NCBI GenBank assembly: GCA_943332105.1
Contig: CALQOD010000004.1
Span: 1-59,999, forward strand
Source of the DNA: Chitinophaga pinensis
GTDB taxonomy: Bacteria; Bacteroidota; Bacteroidia; AKYH767-A; OLB10
Reading direction: 5' to 3'
DNA length: 59,999 nucleotides
Shown: piece by piece, positions 38,155-45,569 of the stretch
Position numbering within the stretch: position 1 is the stretch's first letter
Layout: every line of letters begins with the position of its first letter
Program-made: the position numbers and the translations under genes
Notes under the pieces: model-generated
What the model saw: the letters and a program-made list of their open reading frames with translations, nothing else
What the model was told of the DNA's origin: nothing
The model's database searches: none

Positions 38155-38712
38155 TTAATATTCTTTTACATATAAGTTATCGTCGAATTCGTTTTTCAAC
38201 TGACGTAACTTTTTAAGTACTGAAGCATCAAATTGTTCATCGCCTATGCGAAGAACAAAACCTCCTATTAAATTTTTATTTACTGTTTCAACGAGCTCTA
38301 TTTTGCTTCCCTTCGTTTTTTTAACAATATCGAGAACTTGCTCTCTTAATTGTGCATCCATCGGAGTTGCAGTTGTTACATATGCAACCTTAATTCCGAT
38401 TGATTCTTTATAGATATTAATATACTCTTGAGCGATATTCGTTAAGTAGCCTTCACGACCTTTCTTCGTCATTAAATTCATGAAAGCAAGAGTAACCTGA
38501 TTTACCTTTTCAGAAAAAATACTCTTTATAACAGCATCTTTTTTATCAGAATTGATAATCGGGTTTTTCATCAATAATGCTAAATCGCGACTCTGATGAC
38601 AAGCAGAAACAATCAATTGCATATCAGAAAAAACCTTCTCCGTAATATTATTTTCGGTGGCTAATCCCAACAATGATTTTGCGTATCTGCGAGCTACTTT
38701 TGACTCCGTCAT
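38155..38712 (-). CDS. atpH: F1F0 ATP synthase delta subunit
   Basis: Delta joins the top of F1 to the b-subunit stator. The 185-residue product starts SKVARRYAKSLLGLATENN, as expected for the family, and ends with the conserved LIGGFVLRIGDEQFDASVLKKLRQLK segment (shown only as a landmark). The length is normal. It follows atpF by 25 bases and precedes atpA by 32 bases. Confidence 0.95.
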   Translation of the reverse strand: MTESKVARRYAKSLLGLATENNITEKVFSDMQLIVSACHQSRDLALLMKNPIINSDKKDAVIKSIFSEKVNQVTLAFMNLMTKKGREGYLTNIAQEYINIYKESIGIKVAYVTTATPMDAQLREQVLDIVKKTKGSKIELVETVNKNLIGGFVLRIGDEQFDASVLKKLRQLKNEFDDNLYVKEY

Positions 38713-38737
38713 TTTCTAATTTTTAGCGATTAATGAA

Positions 38738-39232
38738 TCAGTTTAACTTAACGTCTTTCAATAAATCATTAACCAAGGCCTTTTGCTTTTCGTCGCTTGC
38801 TAGTTGTTGACGAATTACTTTTTCTGCAATCTCAATTGACAAAGTTGCTACCTGATTTTTTAATTCGGTAATAGCGGCCATCTTCTCATTTTGTATTGAC
38901 TCGCGAGCTGCTGAAACCATACGATCAGCCTCAACCTGAGCCTTAGCGCGCGCTTCATTTACAATTGCATCTTTTGTTTCACGCGCTTCTTTCAACATCA
39001 TATCACGTTCGTTACGAGCCTGCTTTAATAATTGCTCGTTCTCTGCTTTCATATTCGATACTTCTTCCTTCGCTTTTTTAGCAGCATTTAAAGCATCCTC
39101 TATAGAAGTTTCGCGATCTTTCAGTGAAGAAAGTATAGGGCCCCAAGCAAATTTGCTTAGAATGAAAACAACAATCAGAAACGAAACGGTCATCCAAAAT
39201 ACGAGACCAAATTCGGGTTTTACGAGTTCCAT
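38738..39232 (-). CDS. atpF: F1F0 ATP synthase subunit b
   Basis: Subunit b is the peripheral stalk linking the membrane part to delta and F1. The 164-residue product has one N-terminal membrane helix (about residues 8-28, FGLVFWMTVSFLIVVFILSK), followed by the marker WGPILSSLKDRE. A long charged alpha-helical stretch of alternating Ala, Glu and Lys forms the right-handed coiled coil. It is separated from atpE by 97 bases that contain a strong hairpin. Confidence 0.96.
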   Translation of the reverse strand: MELVKPEFGLVFWMTVSFLIVVFILSKFAWGPILSSLKDRETSIEDALNAAKKAKEEVSNMKAENEQLLKQARNERDMMLKEARETKDAIVNEARAKAQVEADRMVSAARESIQNEKMAAITELKNQVATLSIEIAEKVIRQQLASDEKQKALVNDLLKDVKLN

Positions 39233-39275
39233 TTTATTTAAATTTCTTTTAAAGTCGAGTTTAAATTTTTAAACA

Positions 39276-39309
39276 AACCGGTGCTGGGCCAATCGCTTTC
39301 GCACCGGTT
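39276..39309 (-). other. Strong RNA hairpin between atpE and atpF
   Basis: Perfect 9-bp arms AACCGGTGC and GCACCGGTT enclose a 16-base loop. It starts 21 bases after the atpE stop in the direction of transcription and has no following U-run, so it is more likely a stability or processing element than a terminator. The intergenic region is otherwise very AT-rich. Confidence 0.75.
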
Positions 39310-39329
39310 CATTGATAACAACCTACAAA

Positions 39330-39614
<285 letters not shown>

Positions 39615-39628
39615 TTAAATAATGAATA

Positions 39629-40774
39629 TTAATGATGATTGTCGTGATGAGGCTCTTCAAGAGCAGCTCCAATATAAATTGATGATAATAATGTAAATAC
39701 ATATGCTTGAAGGAATGCCACTAATAACTCGAGGAATCCCATAAATACTGTAAAGACAATTGATAATGGGGACACTCCAAGTCCTCCACCAGTTCCATAA
39801 AGCGATTCTTGTCCGAAAATAAATATCAAACAGAAAAACGATAATGCGATAATATGTCCTGCTGCAATGTTGGCGAAGAGACGAATCATCAATACAAACG
39901 GACGAAGAAATACCCCTAAAATTTCAATTGGAGTTAATAAAACTAATACACCTTTGGGAACCCCTGGCATTGCAAATATATGTTGCCAGTAGTTTTTGTT
40001 ACCACTAATCGTAGTAATAATAAAAGTTAATGTTGCCAATACTAGAGCTACAGAAATATTGCCTGTAACATTGGCTCCTCCTGGGAAAATAGGAATTAAG
40101 CCTAGCATATTGTTAATCCATATAAAAAAGAATAGCGTCAATAAATAAGGAACATATTTCTCATACTTCTTCTCTCCTATTCCAGCTTTAATAACATCAT
40201 CACGCATAAATATTACTATAGCTTCAACAGCGTTTTGCAGTCCTGTTGGAGCCAGCCCTCTTCTTTTGTTTGTATACGCTCTGGCTACAGAGATAAAAAC
40301 CATCAACAATATAGCAATTGTAATAAAAATGCTCATTACATTTTTTGTGATAGAAATATCATAACTAGCCGCTGTTAATGAATGGTTCAAGGTAGTAATA
40401 TGCGCATCAACTTCTCCTGTTTCATTTACAGCCTCTATTTTACCTTTCTCATTTAAACGATACCCTGCATACGATTTATGTCCGTGGTCGAAACGAGCAG
40501 AAGAAAATACCACGACCCCTCTTTCAGGATTATATACAATAACTGGAAGCGGAATAGCTACATGACCCCATAAATGCCAATCATGACTATCCGCAATATG
40601 CTCCATAATCAGTTCTCCTGCGTTTAGCTTTTGGGCGCCTTTTATGTGTCCTTCCTTAGAATCAATAGATGCTGAAGAAGAAACATTTTCAAGCTCACCA
40701 GCAAAAGTGGTTGTGCCAAGAGAAATTGTTAAAAAACAAAATAAAGAGAGTTTTGCTAACTTGCTGATTTTCAT
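39629..40774 (-). CDS. atpB: F1F0 ATP synthase subunit a, Bacteroidota type with N-terminal extension
   Basis: Subunit a is the stator half-channel for protons. I start it at ATG 40774 (MKISKLAKLSLFCF), because the in-frame ATG 36 bases upstream lies inside the promoter box. The 381-residue product has a signal-peptide-like head and a periplasmic extension of about 150 residues rich in His and Asp (AGELIMEHIADSHDWHLWGH), as in other Bacteroidota. The membrane part follows, with the essential Arg in LRPFVLMIRLFANIAAGHII and the C-terminal helix ELLVAFLQAYVFTLLSSIYIG (landmark in part). It is the first gene of the operon. Confidence 0.95.
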   Translation of the reverse strand: MKISKLAKLSLFCFLTISLGTTTFAGELENVSSSASIDSKEGHIKGAQKLNAGELIMEHIADSHDWHLWGHVAIPLPVIVYNPERGVVVFSSARFDHGHKSYAGYRLNEKGKIEAVNETGEVDAHITTLNHSLTAASYDISITKNVMSIFITIAILLMVFISVARAYTNKRRGLAPTGLQNAVEAIVIFMRDDVIKAGIGEKKYEKYVPYLLTLFFFIWINNMLGLIPIFPGGANVTGNISVALVLATLTFIITTISGNKNYWQHIFAMPGVPKGVLVLLTPIEILGVFLRPFVLMIRLFANIAAGHIIALSFFCLIFIFGQESLYGTGGGLGVSPLSIVFTVFMGFLELLVAFLQAYVFTLLSSIYIGAALEEPHHDNHH

Positions 40775-40807
40775 TTTGATAAACGTTGGTTTTGCGTTTT
40801 CAGGGCA

Positions 40808-40837
40808 CAAAGGTAATGAAAATTAAATCAGAAACAA
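40808..40837 (-). promoter_or_regulatory. Promoter of the atpBEFHAG operon
   Basis: On the minus strand TTG (40837-40835) and TACCTTTG (40815-40808) are separated by exactly 19 bp, a full match to the Bacteroidota consensus TTG-N19-21-TAnnTTTG. Transcription should start near 40801, before the ATG at 40774. Confidence 0.85.
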
Positions 40838-40926
40838 CTTTTAATCTATCTGAAATTCTCTGTTGTCTGCATTTAATCATGATTTTATAATGAGGCCCTT
40901 AGAGTAAAATTTCAATAATAAATTAT

Positions 40927-40934
40927 TAGGTTTG
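40927..40934 (+). promoter_or_regulatory. Putative -7 box (TAGGTTTG) of the LutB-like gene
   Basis: Full TAnnTTTG match 22 bases before ATG 40957; the -33 element is weak. It could start the transcript for the LutB-like protein and panC. Confidence 0.5.
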
Positions 40935-40956
40935 CGGTCGTCACGGCCTAATAAAA

Positions 40957-42255
40957 ATGAACCCCTCCAACGAACTGCATATTGTTAAGATGAAATACGA
41001 TGAGGCTTTTCAAAAAGCCTCATTACAATTCAATAACCTTGATCTTGCCAGGTCAAGGGCTGCTCATGCGCGTTGGAAATCGATTGAAAACCTTGACTCC
41101 TACTTAATTGAATTTGAGGCTAACTTTATTAAAAACGGGGGTAAAATAATTTGGGCTCAAGATAGTTTAGAGGCAATTGATGCGATAATTGAAATCAGTA
41201 AAAATGCTTCTGCCCAAACAATTTTAAAGTCTAAGTCCTCCACTGCTGAAGAAGTTCTTTTAAAAGAGAGGGTTAGGCTCGAAGGATTTGATATTATTGA
41301 AACAGACGCAGGTGATTATATTGCAGATAGCATGAACGAGCATTCGGGCCATATGGTTCTACCTGCAATTCATAAATCAATTGAAGAAATCAATACTCAT
41401 TTTGGACTAAACAATTTATCTCCCGAACAGCTAGTTGATGTTATCAGAAATCGCTTAAGAGAGCTATACCTTAGTGCAGAAATTGGTATTACAGGTTGCA
41501 ACTTTTTAATAGCCGACCCTGGAGCAATAGTCATTACTGAGAATGAAGGCAACGCACAATTATGCGCATCTATTCCTAAGACGCATATCGTTTTAACGGG
41601 TTTTGACAAAATACTTCCAAGTTTAAATTACCTTGACTTGTTTCTGCCGTTACTGAGCACCTATGGAACTGGGCAAAAACTAACCGCTTATAATAGCATT
41701 ATAACTGGCCCGCGTCAGGTGGATGATTTAGATGGCCCAGAGGAATTATATGTGATTATAATCGACAATGGGCGCAGCGATGTCCTAGGACACGAAGTCC
41801 AAAGGCAAGCGGCAACATGTATTAAGTGTGGTGCTTGTCAGTTTAACTGGCCTGTATACATGTCAGACCCTGATGGAGCTTATCCAAACCCTCTTTCTGC
41901 TGTAACTGATCCATTAAAAGATAATTTTGAAACGCAAGAAGAGGCCGTAAGAAACAGTTTATTAGATGGAAATCTAACGGATATTTGTCCTGTGAAAATT
42001 GACATTCAAAAAATGTTGATCGAGAACAGAAAAGAATCAGTTGAAAAAGGACTTGAGTCTAGAGCTAATAAGTTGTTTTATTTCTTTTGGAAAAAGGCTA
42101 TGCTTAACAGAGATATCATGAACTGGAAAGGTATAAAGGCGGGTAAATATATTATGGAGGGCCTTTATAAATCAGACCAGGATTTACGGGAAACACCAAC
42201 TATCGTTTCTCAATCATTTAATGAACAATGGAGGGAAAAACTTAATATTAAATAA
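40957..42255 (+). CDS. LutB/LldF-like iron-sulfur protein with only one cluster's ligands
   Basis: The 432-residue product has an N-terminal LUD domain (about residues 40-280: IWAQDSLEAIDAIIE, GITGCNFLIADPGAIVITENEGN) and a ferredoxin-like C-terminal part, as in LutB of the lactate oxidation complex. Classic LutB proteins bind two [4Fe-4S] clusters. Here motif I reads C288-x2-C291-x2-C294-x3-W298 and motif II keeps only Cys344 before Pro. In dicluster ferredoxins the first three Cys of motif I and the last Cys of motif II bind the same cluster, so one site is complete and the other is lost. No lutA or lutC is adjacent; panC follows by 7 bases. Confidence 0.85.
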   Translation: MNPSNELHIVKMKYDEAFQKASLQFNNLDLARSRAAHARWKSIENLDSYLIEFEANFIKNGGKIIWAQDSLEAIDAIIEISKNASAQTILKSKSSTAEEVLLKERVRLEGFDIIETDAGDYIADSMNEHSGHMVLPAIHKSIEEINTHFGLNNLSPEQLVDVIRNRLRELYLSAEIGITGCNFLIADPGAIVITENEGNAQLCASIPKTHIVLTGFDKILPSLNYLDLFLPLLSTYGTGQKLTAYNSIITGPRQVDDLDGPEELYVIIIDNGRSDVLGHEVQRQAATCIKCGACQFNWPVYMSDPDGAYPNPLSAVTDPLKDNFETQEEAVRNSLLDGNLTDICPVKIDIQKMLIENRKESVEKGLESRANKLFYFFWKKAMLNRDIMNWKGIKAGKYIMEGLYKSDQDLRETPTIVSQSFNEQWREKLNIK

Positions 42256-42262
42256 CTGGGTC

Positions 42263-43114
42263 TTGGATATTAATATTATATATCATGCGCAGAAAATGCA
42301 TGATTTAACATCGCAACTAAAAAAAGATGGGCGCTCGATAGGGTTTGTTCCAACAATGGGGGCGTTGCACGCTGGTCATGTTTCATTAATTGAAAAGGCT
42401 AAAGCAGAAAACGACATTGTTGTTTGTAGCATATTCGTTAATCCAACGCAATTTAATGATCCTAAAGACCTTGAGAATTATCCAAGAATGCCAGAGATGG
42501 ATATCGCACTTTTAAAATCAGCGGGAGCCGATATTGTTTTTCTGCCAACCCCCTCTGAGATTTACCCTAACGGGCCACAATTATTGGCTATTTCTTTAGG
42601 CTTCATGGAAGAAATTATGGAGGGCGCTTTTCGACCAGGGCATTTTAGAGGTGTGGCCACAGTAGTTAACCGACTTTTTGAAATTGTTCAGCCTTCTAAT
42701 TCATATTTTGGAGAAAAAGACTTTCAGCAGTTGGCCATCATAAGAAAAATGGTGGTTCTGCTTAATCACACAACAACCATTATCGGTTGTCCTACTTTAA
42801 GAGAATCGGACGGGCTTGCCATGAGTTCTAGAAACATGCTTCTCACTACAGAACAGCGTAAAGCCGCTCCTTTGATATACAAAGCCATGGAGATGGCGAA
42901 AGAATTTATTCCGCATCATAGTCCTGCCGCCGTAATAGCACTAGTAAAAAGATACATTCAAAAAAGCCCTTATTTAAGTGTTCAGTACTTTGAGCTGGTT
43001 AATCCGTACACGTTGGAAGATATAAGCAATTGGGAAGAGGGCCAACCGGTACAAGGATGTATTGCTGTATTAACTGAAGGCCCTCGTTTAATTGATAATA
43101 CTAGATATGAATAA
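42263..43114 (+). CDS. panC: Pantothenate synthetase
   Basis: PanC joins D-pantoate and beta-alanine with ATP to make pantothenate, the vitamin B5 precursor of CoA. I favour TTG 42263 as start (283 residues, MDINIIYHAQKMHDL), matching the family start, 7 bases after the upstream stop. An in-frame ATG at 42221 lies inside the preceding gene and is an alternative. Family motifs are FVPTMGALHAGHVSLI (HIGH-like), VCSIFVNPTQFN, FRGVATVVNRLF and YFGEKDFQQL, with LRESDGLAMSSRN in the KMSKS region. panD, which supplies beta-alanine, follows 46 bases later. Confidence 0.95.
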   Translation: MDINIIYHAQKMHDLTSQLKKDGRSIGFVPTMGALHAGHVSLIEKAKAENDIVVCSIFVNPTQFNDPKDLENYPRMPEMDIALLKSAGADIVFLPTPSEIYPNGPQLLAISLGFMEEIMEGAFRPGHFRGVATVVNRLFEIVQPSNSYFGEKDFQQLAIIRKMVVLLNHTTTIIGCPTLRESDGLAMSSRNMLLTTEQRKAAPLIYKAMEMAKEFIPHHSPAAVIALVKRYIQKSPYLSVQYFELVNPYTLEDISNWEEGQPVQGCIAVLTEGPRLIDNTRYE

Positions 43115-43144
43115 TTATTTTTTTATCTGATAACTTGGATTATT

Positions 43145-43152
43145 TACCTTTG
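43145..43152 (+). promoter_or_regulatory. Putative -7 box (TACCTTTG) of panD
   Basis: Full TAnnTTTG match ending 8 bases before ATG 43161, implying a very short leader. A weak T-rich -33 region lies about 20 bases upstream. Confidence 0.55.
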
Positions 43153-43160
43153 CACCCGTT

Positions 43161-43514
43161 ATGACAATACAAATACTGAAGTCGAAAATTCACAGAGCGA
43201 AGATTACGCAAGCAGAATTACATTATGTTGGTAGCATTACCCTTGATGAGGACTTAATGGATGCCGCCAACCTTATTGAAGGAGAAAAGGTTCATGTTTT
43301 AAACATTAATAATGGTGAACGACTTGAAACTTATGTCATTAAAGGACAGCGTGGTGCTGGACAGGTTTGTATTAATGGGCCTGCCGCCAGAAAAATGCAA
43401 GTAGGAGATATTGTTATTGTAATTAGTTATGCGGGGATGGATTTTGAAGAAGCAAAGTCTTTTAAGCCAACACTTTGTTTTCCTGACACCAACAACCGTC
43501 CAACAAATTCTTAA
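43161..43514 (+). CDS. panD: Aspartate 1-decarboxylase
   Basis: PanD makes beta-alanine from aspartate for pantothenate synthesis. The 117-residue proenzyme has the self-cleavage site Gly24-Ser25 in HYVGSITLD, which produces the catalytic pyruvoyl group. The conserved [18 protein letters not shown] and [19 protein letters not shown] are present. It follows panC, giving a compact panC-panD pair, and is 3 bases before the flippase-like membrane protein, so the latter is probably co-transcribed. Confidence 0.97.
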   Translation: MTIQILKSKIHRAKITQAELHYVGSITLDEDLMDAANLIEGEKVHVLNINNGERLETYVIKGQRGAGQVCINGPAARKMQVGDIVIVISYAGMDFEEAKSFKPTLCFPDTNNRPTNS

Positions 43515-43517
43515 AAA

Positions 43518-44525
43518 TTGAAACGCATTACCTCCATATTAAAAACCCTTTTATTTTTAATAATTGGTGGAGGATTATTGTGGCTTACTTTTAAAAACCA
43601 AAACATGTCTGCGGTTTTACAAAGAATTCGCAGTGCAAATTTTTATTGGATAGCATTATCGATTGTAGTTTCTATAGCTGCCTTGATAAGCAGAGCGATG
43701 CGATGGAAACAGTTAATAGAGCCGCTAGGTTATAAGCCTCGCCTTTCTTCTGCTTTTAATGCTTTAATGTTTGGATACGCTGCTAATATGGTTTTTCCTA
43801 GATTGGGGGAGGTAAGCCGTTGCGGGGCATTAAGCAAATCAGATGATATTCCTTTTGAAAAACTAATTGGAACCGTCATTATTGAAAGAGCAAGCGACGT
43901 AATCATGCTGCTCTTTTGTATTTTATTATCTGCGATATTTGAATTTGACCGACTTGGTGGGTTTTTAGGTGAGCATATTTTTACTCCAATAAAAACTATT
44001 GTTGGCAGCTCTTTTATTTTAGGAGTTATATTAATCGGCCTGGCTGTGCTTTTTTATTTTGTATATCGATTTATAATAAAAAAATACAATCACCATCCAT
44101 TAGTAAATAAATTCCGTGTCATTTTAAAAGGAATTGTTGTTGGTCTAATCTCTGTTACCAAACTAAAAAATAAAGGGCTTTTTGTTTTCCATTCTCTATT
44201 TATTTGGACAATGTATTTCCTTATGACTTACATATGCTTTTTTGCTTTACCAGAAATAAGCGCACTTTCGCCAATGGCGGGATTATTTATTATGGTGATT
44301 GGGGCGATTGGTATGACAGCTCCGGTTCAAGGTGGCATTGGTGTTTACCATTTGTTAGTTTCAGAGGGGATTGTTTTATACGGACTTACTGCAGATGATG
44401 GGATTACTTTCGCCACAATGGTGCACGCAGCACAAACGCTGCTTTTAGTTGTTTTAGGTGGCTTATCAATGATTTATTTGTTTTTCTTTACTCAACCTCT
44501 TTCAAGTTCTAATAATGAATCATAG
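43518..44525 (+). CDS. Lysylphosphatidylglycerol synthase-type (UPF0104) membrane protein
   Basis: The 335-residue integral membrane protein starts at a TTG 3 bases after panD. It has about eight hydrophobic segments and the family landmarks ISRAMRWKQLIEPLGY, NMVFPRLGEVSRCGAL and PVQGGIGVYHLLVSEGI, matching the transmembrane part of lysylphosphatidylglycerol synthase and the AglD/UPF0104 group. It lacks the soluble aminoacyltransferase domain, so lipid flipping or glycolipid handling is more likely than lysylation; this is inference. Its last 11 bases overlap the next gene. Confidence 0.88.
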   Translation: MKRITSILKTLLFLIIGGGLLWLTFKNQNMSAVLQRIRSANFYWIALSIVVSIAALISRAMRWKQLIEPLGYKPRLSSAFNALMFGYAANMVFPRLGEVSRCGALSKSDDIPFEKLIGTVIIERASDVIMLLFCILLSAIFEFDRLGGFLGEHIFTPIKTIVGSSFILGVILIGLAVLFYFVYRFIIKKYNHHPLVNKFRVILKGIVVGLISVTKLKNKGLFVFHSLFIWTMYFLMTYICFFALPEISALSPMAGLFIMVIGAIGMTAPVQGGIGVYHLLVSEGIVLYGLTADDGITFATMVHAAQTLLLVVLGGLSMIYLFFFTQPLSSSNNES

Positions 44526-45006
44526 TCAAAATCTAAAAAATAAGGTCTTTACCCGTGACTCTTTGATAAAAAAAGTTGAAGATTGGCGTAAGGAAAAATG
44601 TAAGATTGTGTTTACAAATGGCTGTTTTGATCTGCTTCATTTGGGTCATGTGGATTATTTAGCCAAGGCCGCTGACCTTGGCGACTACCTAGTAATTGGT
44701 GTAAATACTGATGTATCAGTAAGCAGTTTGAAGGGGCCTTCAAGGCCAGTTACCGATGAAATTTCAAGAACAACTGTATTAGCTGCATTAGAAAGTGTAA
44801 GCGCAGTTGTGCTTTTTGACGAAGAAACGCCCTATGAACTGATTAATGTTTTACAACCAGATGTATTGGTGAAAGGTGCCGACTATCAAATTGACCAGAT
44901 AGTAGGGGGTGAACTTGTTTTGAGTCGTGGAGGAGAGATTAAAATCATTGCCTTTGTGGAAGGATATTCTACATCAGCAATTGAGAAAAAGATTAAAGGA
45001 CAATAA
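44515..45006 (+). CDS. rfaE2: D-glycero-beta-D-manno-heptose 1-phosphate adenylyltransferase (HldE C-domain-like)
   Basis: The 163-residue product is a stand-alone nucleotidyltransferase of the HldE C-terminal type that makes ADP-heptose for the LPS core. It has KIVFTNGCFDLLHLGH with the HxGH motif at residues 42-45, DLGDYLVIGVNTDVSV, GPSRPV, and a C-terminal FVEGYSTSAI, the STS/T motif. Other cytidylyltransferase-like activities cannot be excluded without the heptose kinase partner, which is not in the window. It overlaps the membrane protein gene by 11 bases. Confidence 0.88.
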   Translation: MNHSQNLKNKVFTRDSLIKKVEDWRKEKCKIVFTNGCFDLLHLGHVDYLAKAADLGDYLVIGVNTDVSVSSLKGPSRPVTDEISRTTVLAALESVSAVVLFDEETPYELINVLQPDVLVKGADYQIDQIVGGELVLSRGGEIKIIAFVEGYSTSAIEKKIKGQ

Positions 45007-45089
45007 TTTTAAAAATGTAATGTTTTGCTATTTTTAATCGCACCTTTATAATCGACAGCGTATATATGTCAAACAAAAAATAAACAGGT

Positions 45090-45521
45090 ATGAAAAATCT
45101 ACTCTTCTTGGCTTTCAGTTTTATGTTAATTACTGTTGCCGGCTGTGAAAACAACGATTTATTGCTTTCAGAAAAAAAGCTGAATAGTAACATTCAAAAC
45201 AATTGGAAGTTGCTTTCTGCAAGTACAACTGTTGATTATAATGAAATTTGGTCGTTCCGTGATGGCAATATTGTAATTGTAAGCAAAGACGAAGCAGGTA
45301 TTGAACACGCTGTTACAGGGCACTATAAAATTAATACAAAAATCAATAATGCTTTTATAACCTTAAGTGGCTTTACTTATCCAAATCAAATAGCTTCTCA
45401 TTGGAAGTCTGAAGAGCTAAACAGAAAATGGACAATTGTTCAACTTGATAATGGTGTAATGTATATATCAGGAACAGATGATAATAATGTCCTTCGTTCG
45501 ATTGAATTCGCACAACATTAA
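45090..45521 (+). CDS. Small lipoprotein with lipocalin-like fold
   Basis: The 143-residue product has a lipoprotein signal with the lipobox Cys at about residue 19 (TVAGCEN). The mature part is about 124 residues with alternating short beta strands: NNWKLLSASTTVDYNEIWSF (shortened landmark), then HAVTGHYKINT and RKWTIVQLDNGVMYISG. N-terminal WKL and C-terminal W...L followed by a YI-G strand are typical of small lipocalin-like proteins in Bacteroidota. The ligand is unknown. A terminator follows at 45544-45569. Confidence 0.7.
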   Translation: MKNLLFLAFSFMLITVAGCENNDLLLSEKKLNSNIQNNWKLLSASTTVDYNEIWSFRDGNIVIVSKDEAGIEHAVTGHYKINTKINNAFITLSGFTYPNQIASHWKSEELNRKWTIVQLDNGVMYISGTDDNNVLRSIEFAQH

Positions 45522-45543
45522 TATTATTTGCAATTAATAATTG

Positions 45544-45569
45544 GGGCGGATTAATACCGCCCTTTTTTT
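45544..45569 (+). terminator. Rho-independent terminator after the lipoprotein gene
   Basis: Stem GGGCGG/CCGCCC with a 7-base loop, followed by seven T. It ends the plus-strand transcript and touches the stop of the opposing S46 peptidase gene. Confidence 0.9.

Noticed and set aside
40775..40810. Upstream ATG for atpB
   Set aside because: It lies within the TTG-N19-TACCTTTG promoter, upstream of the expected transcription start.
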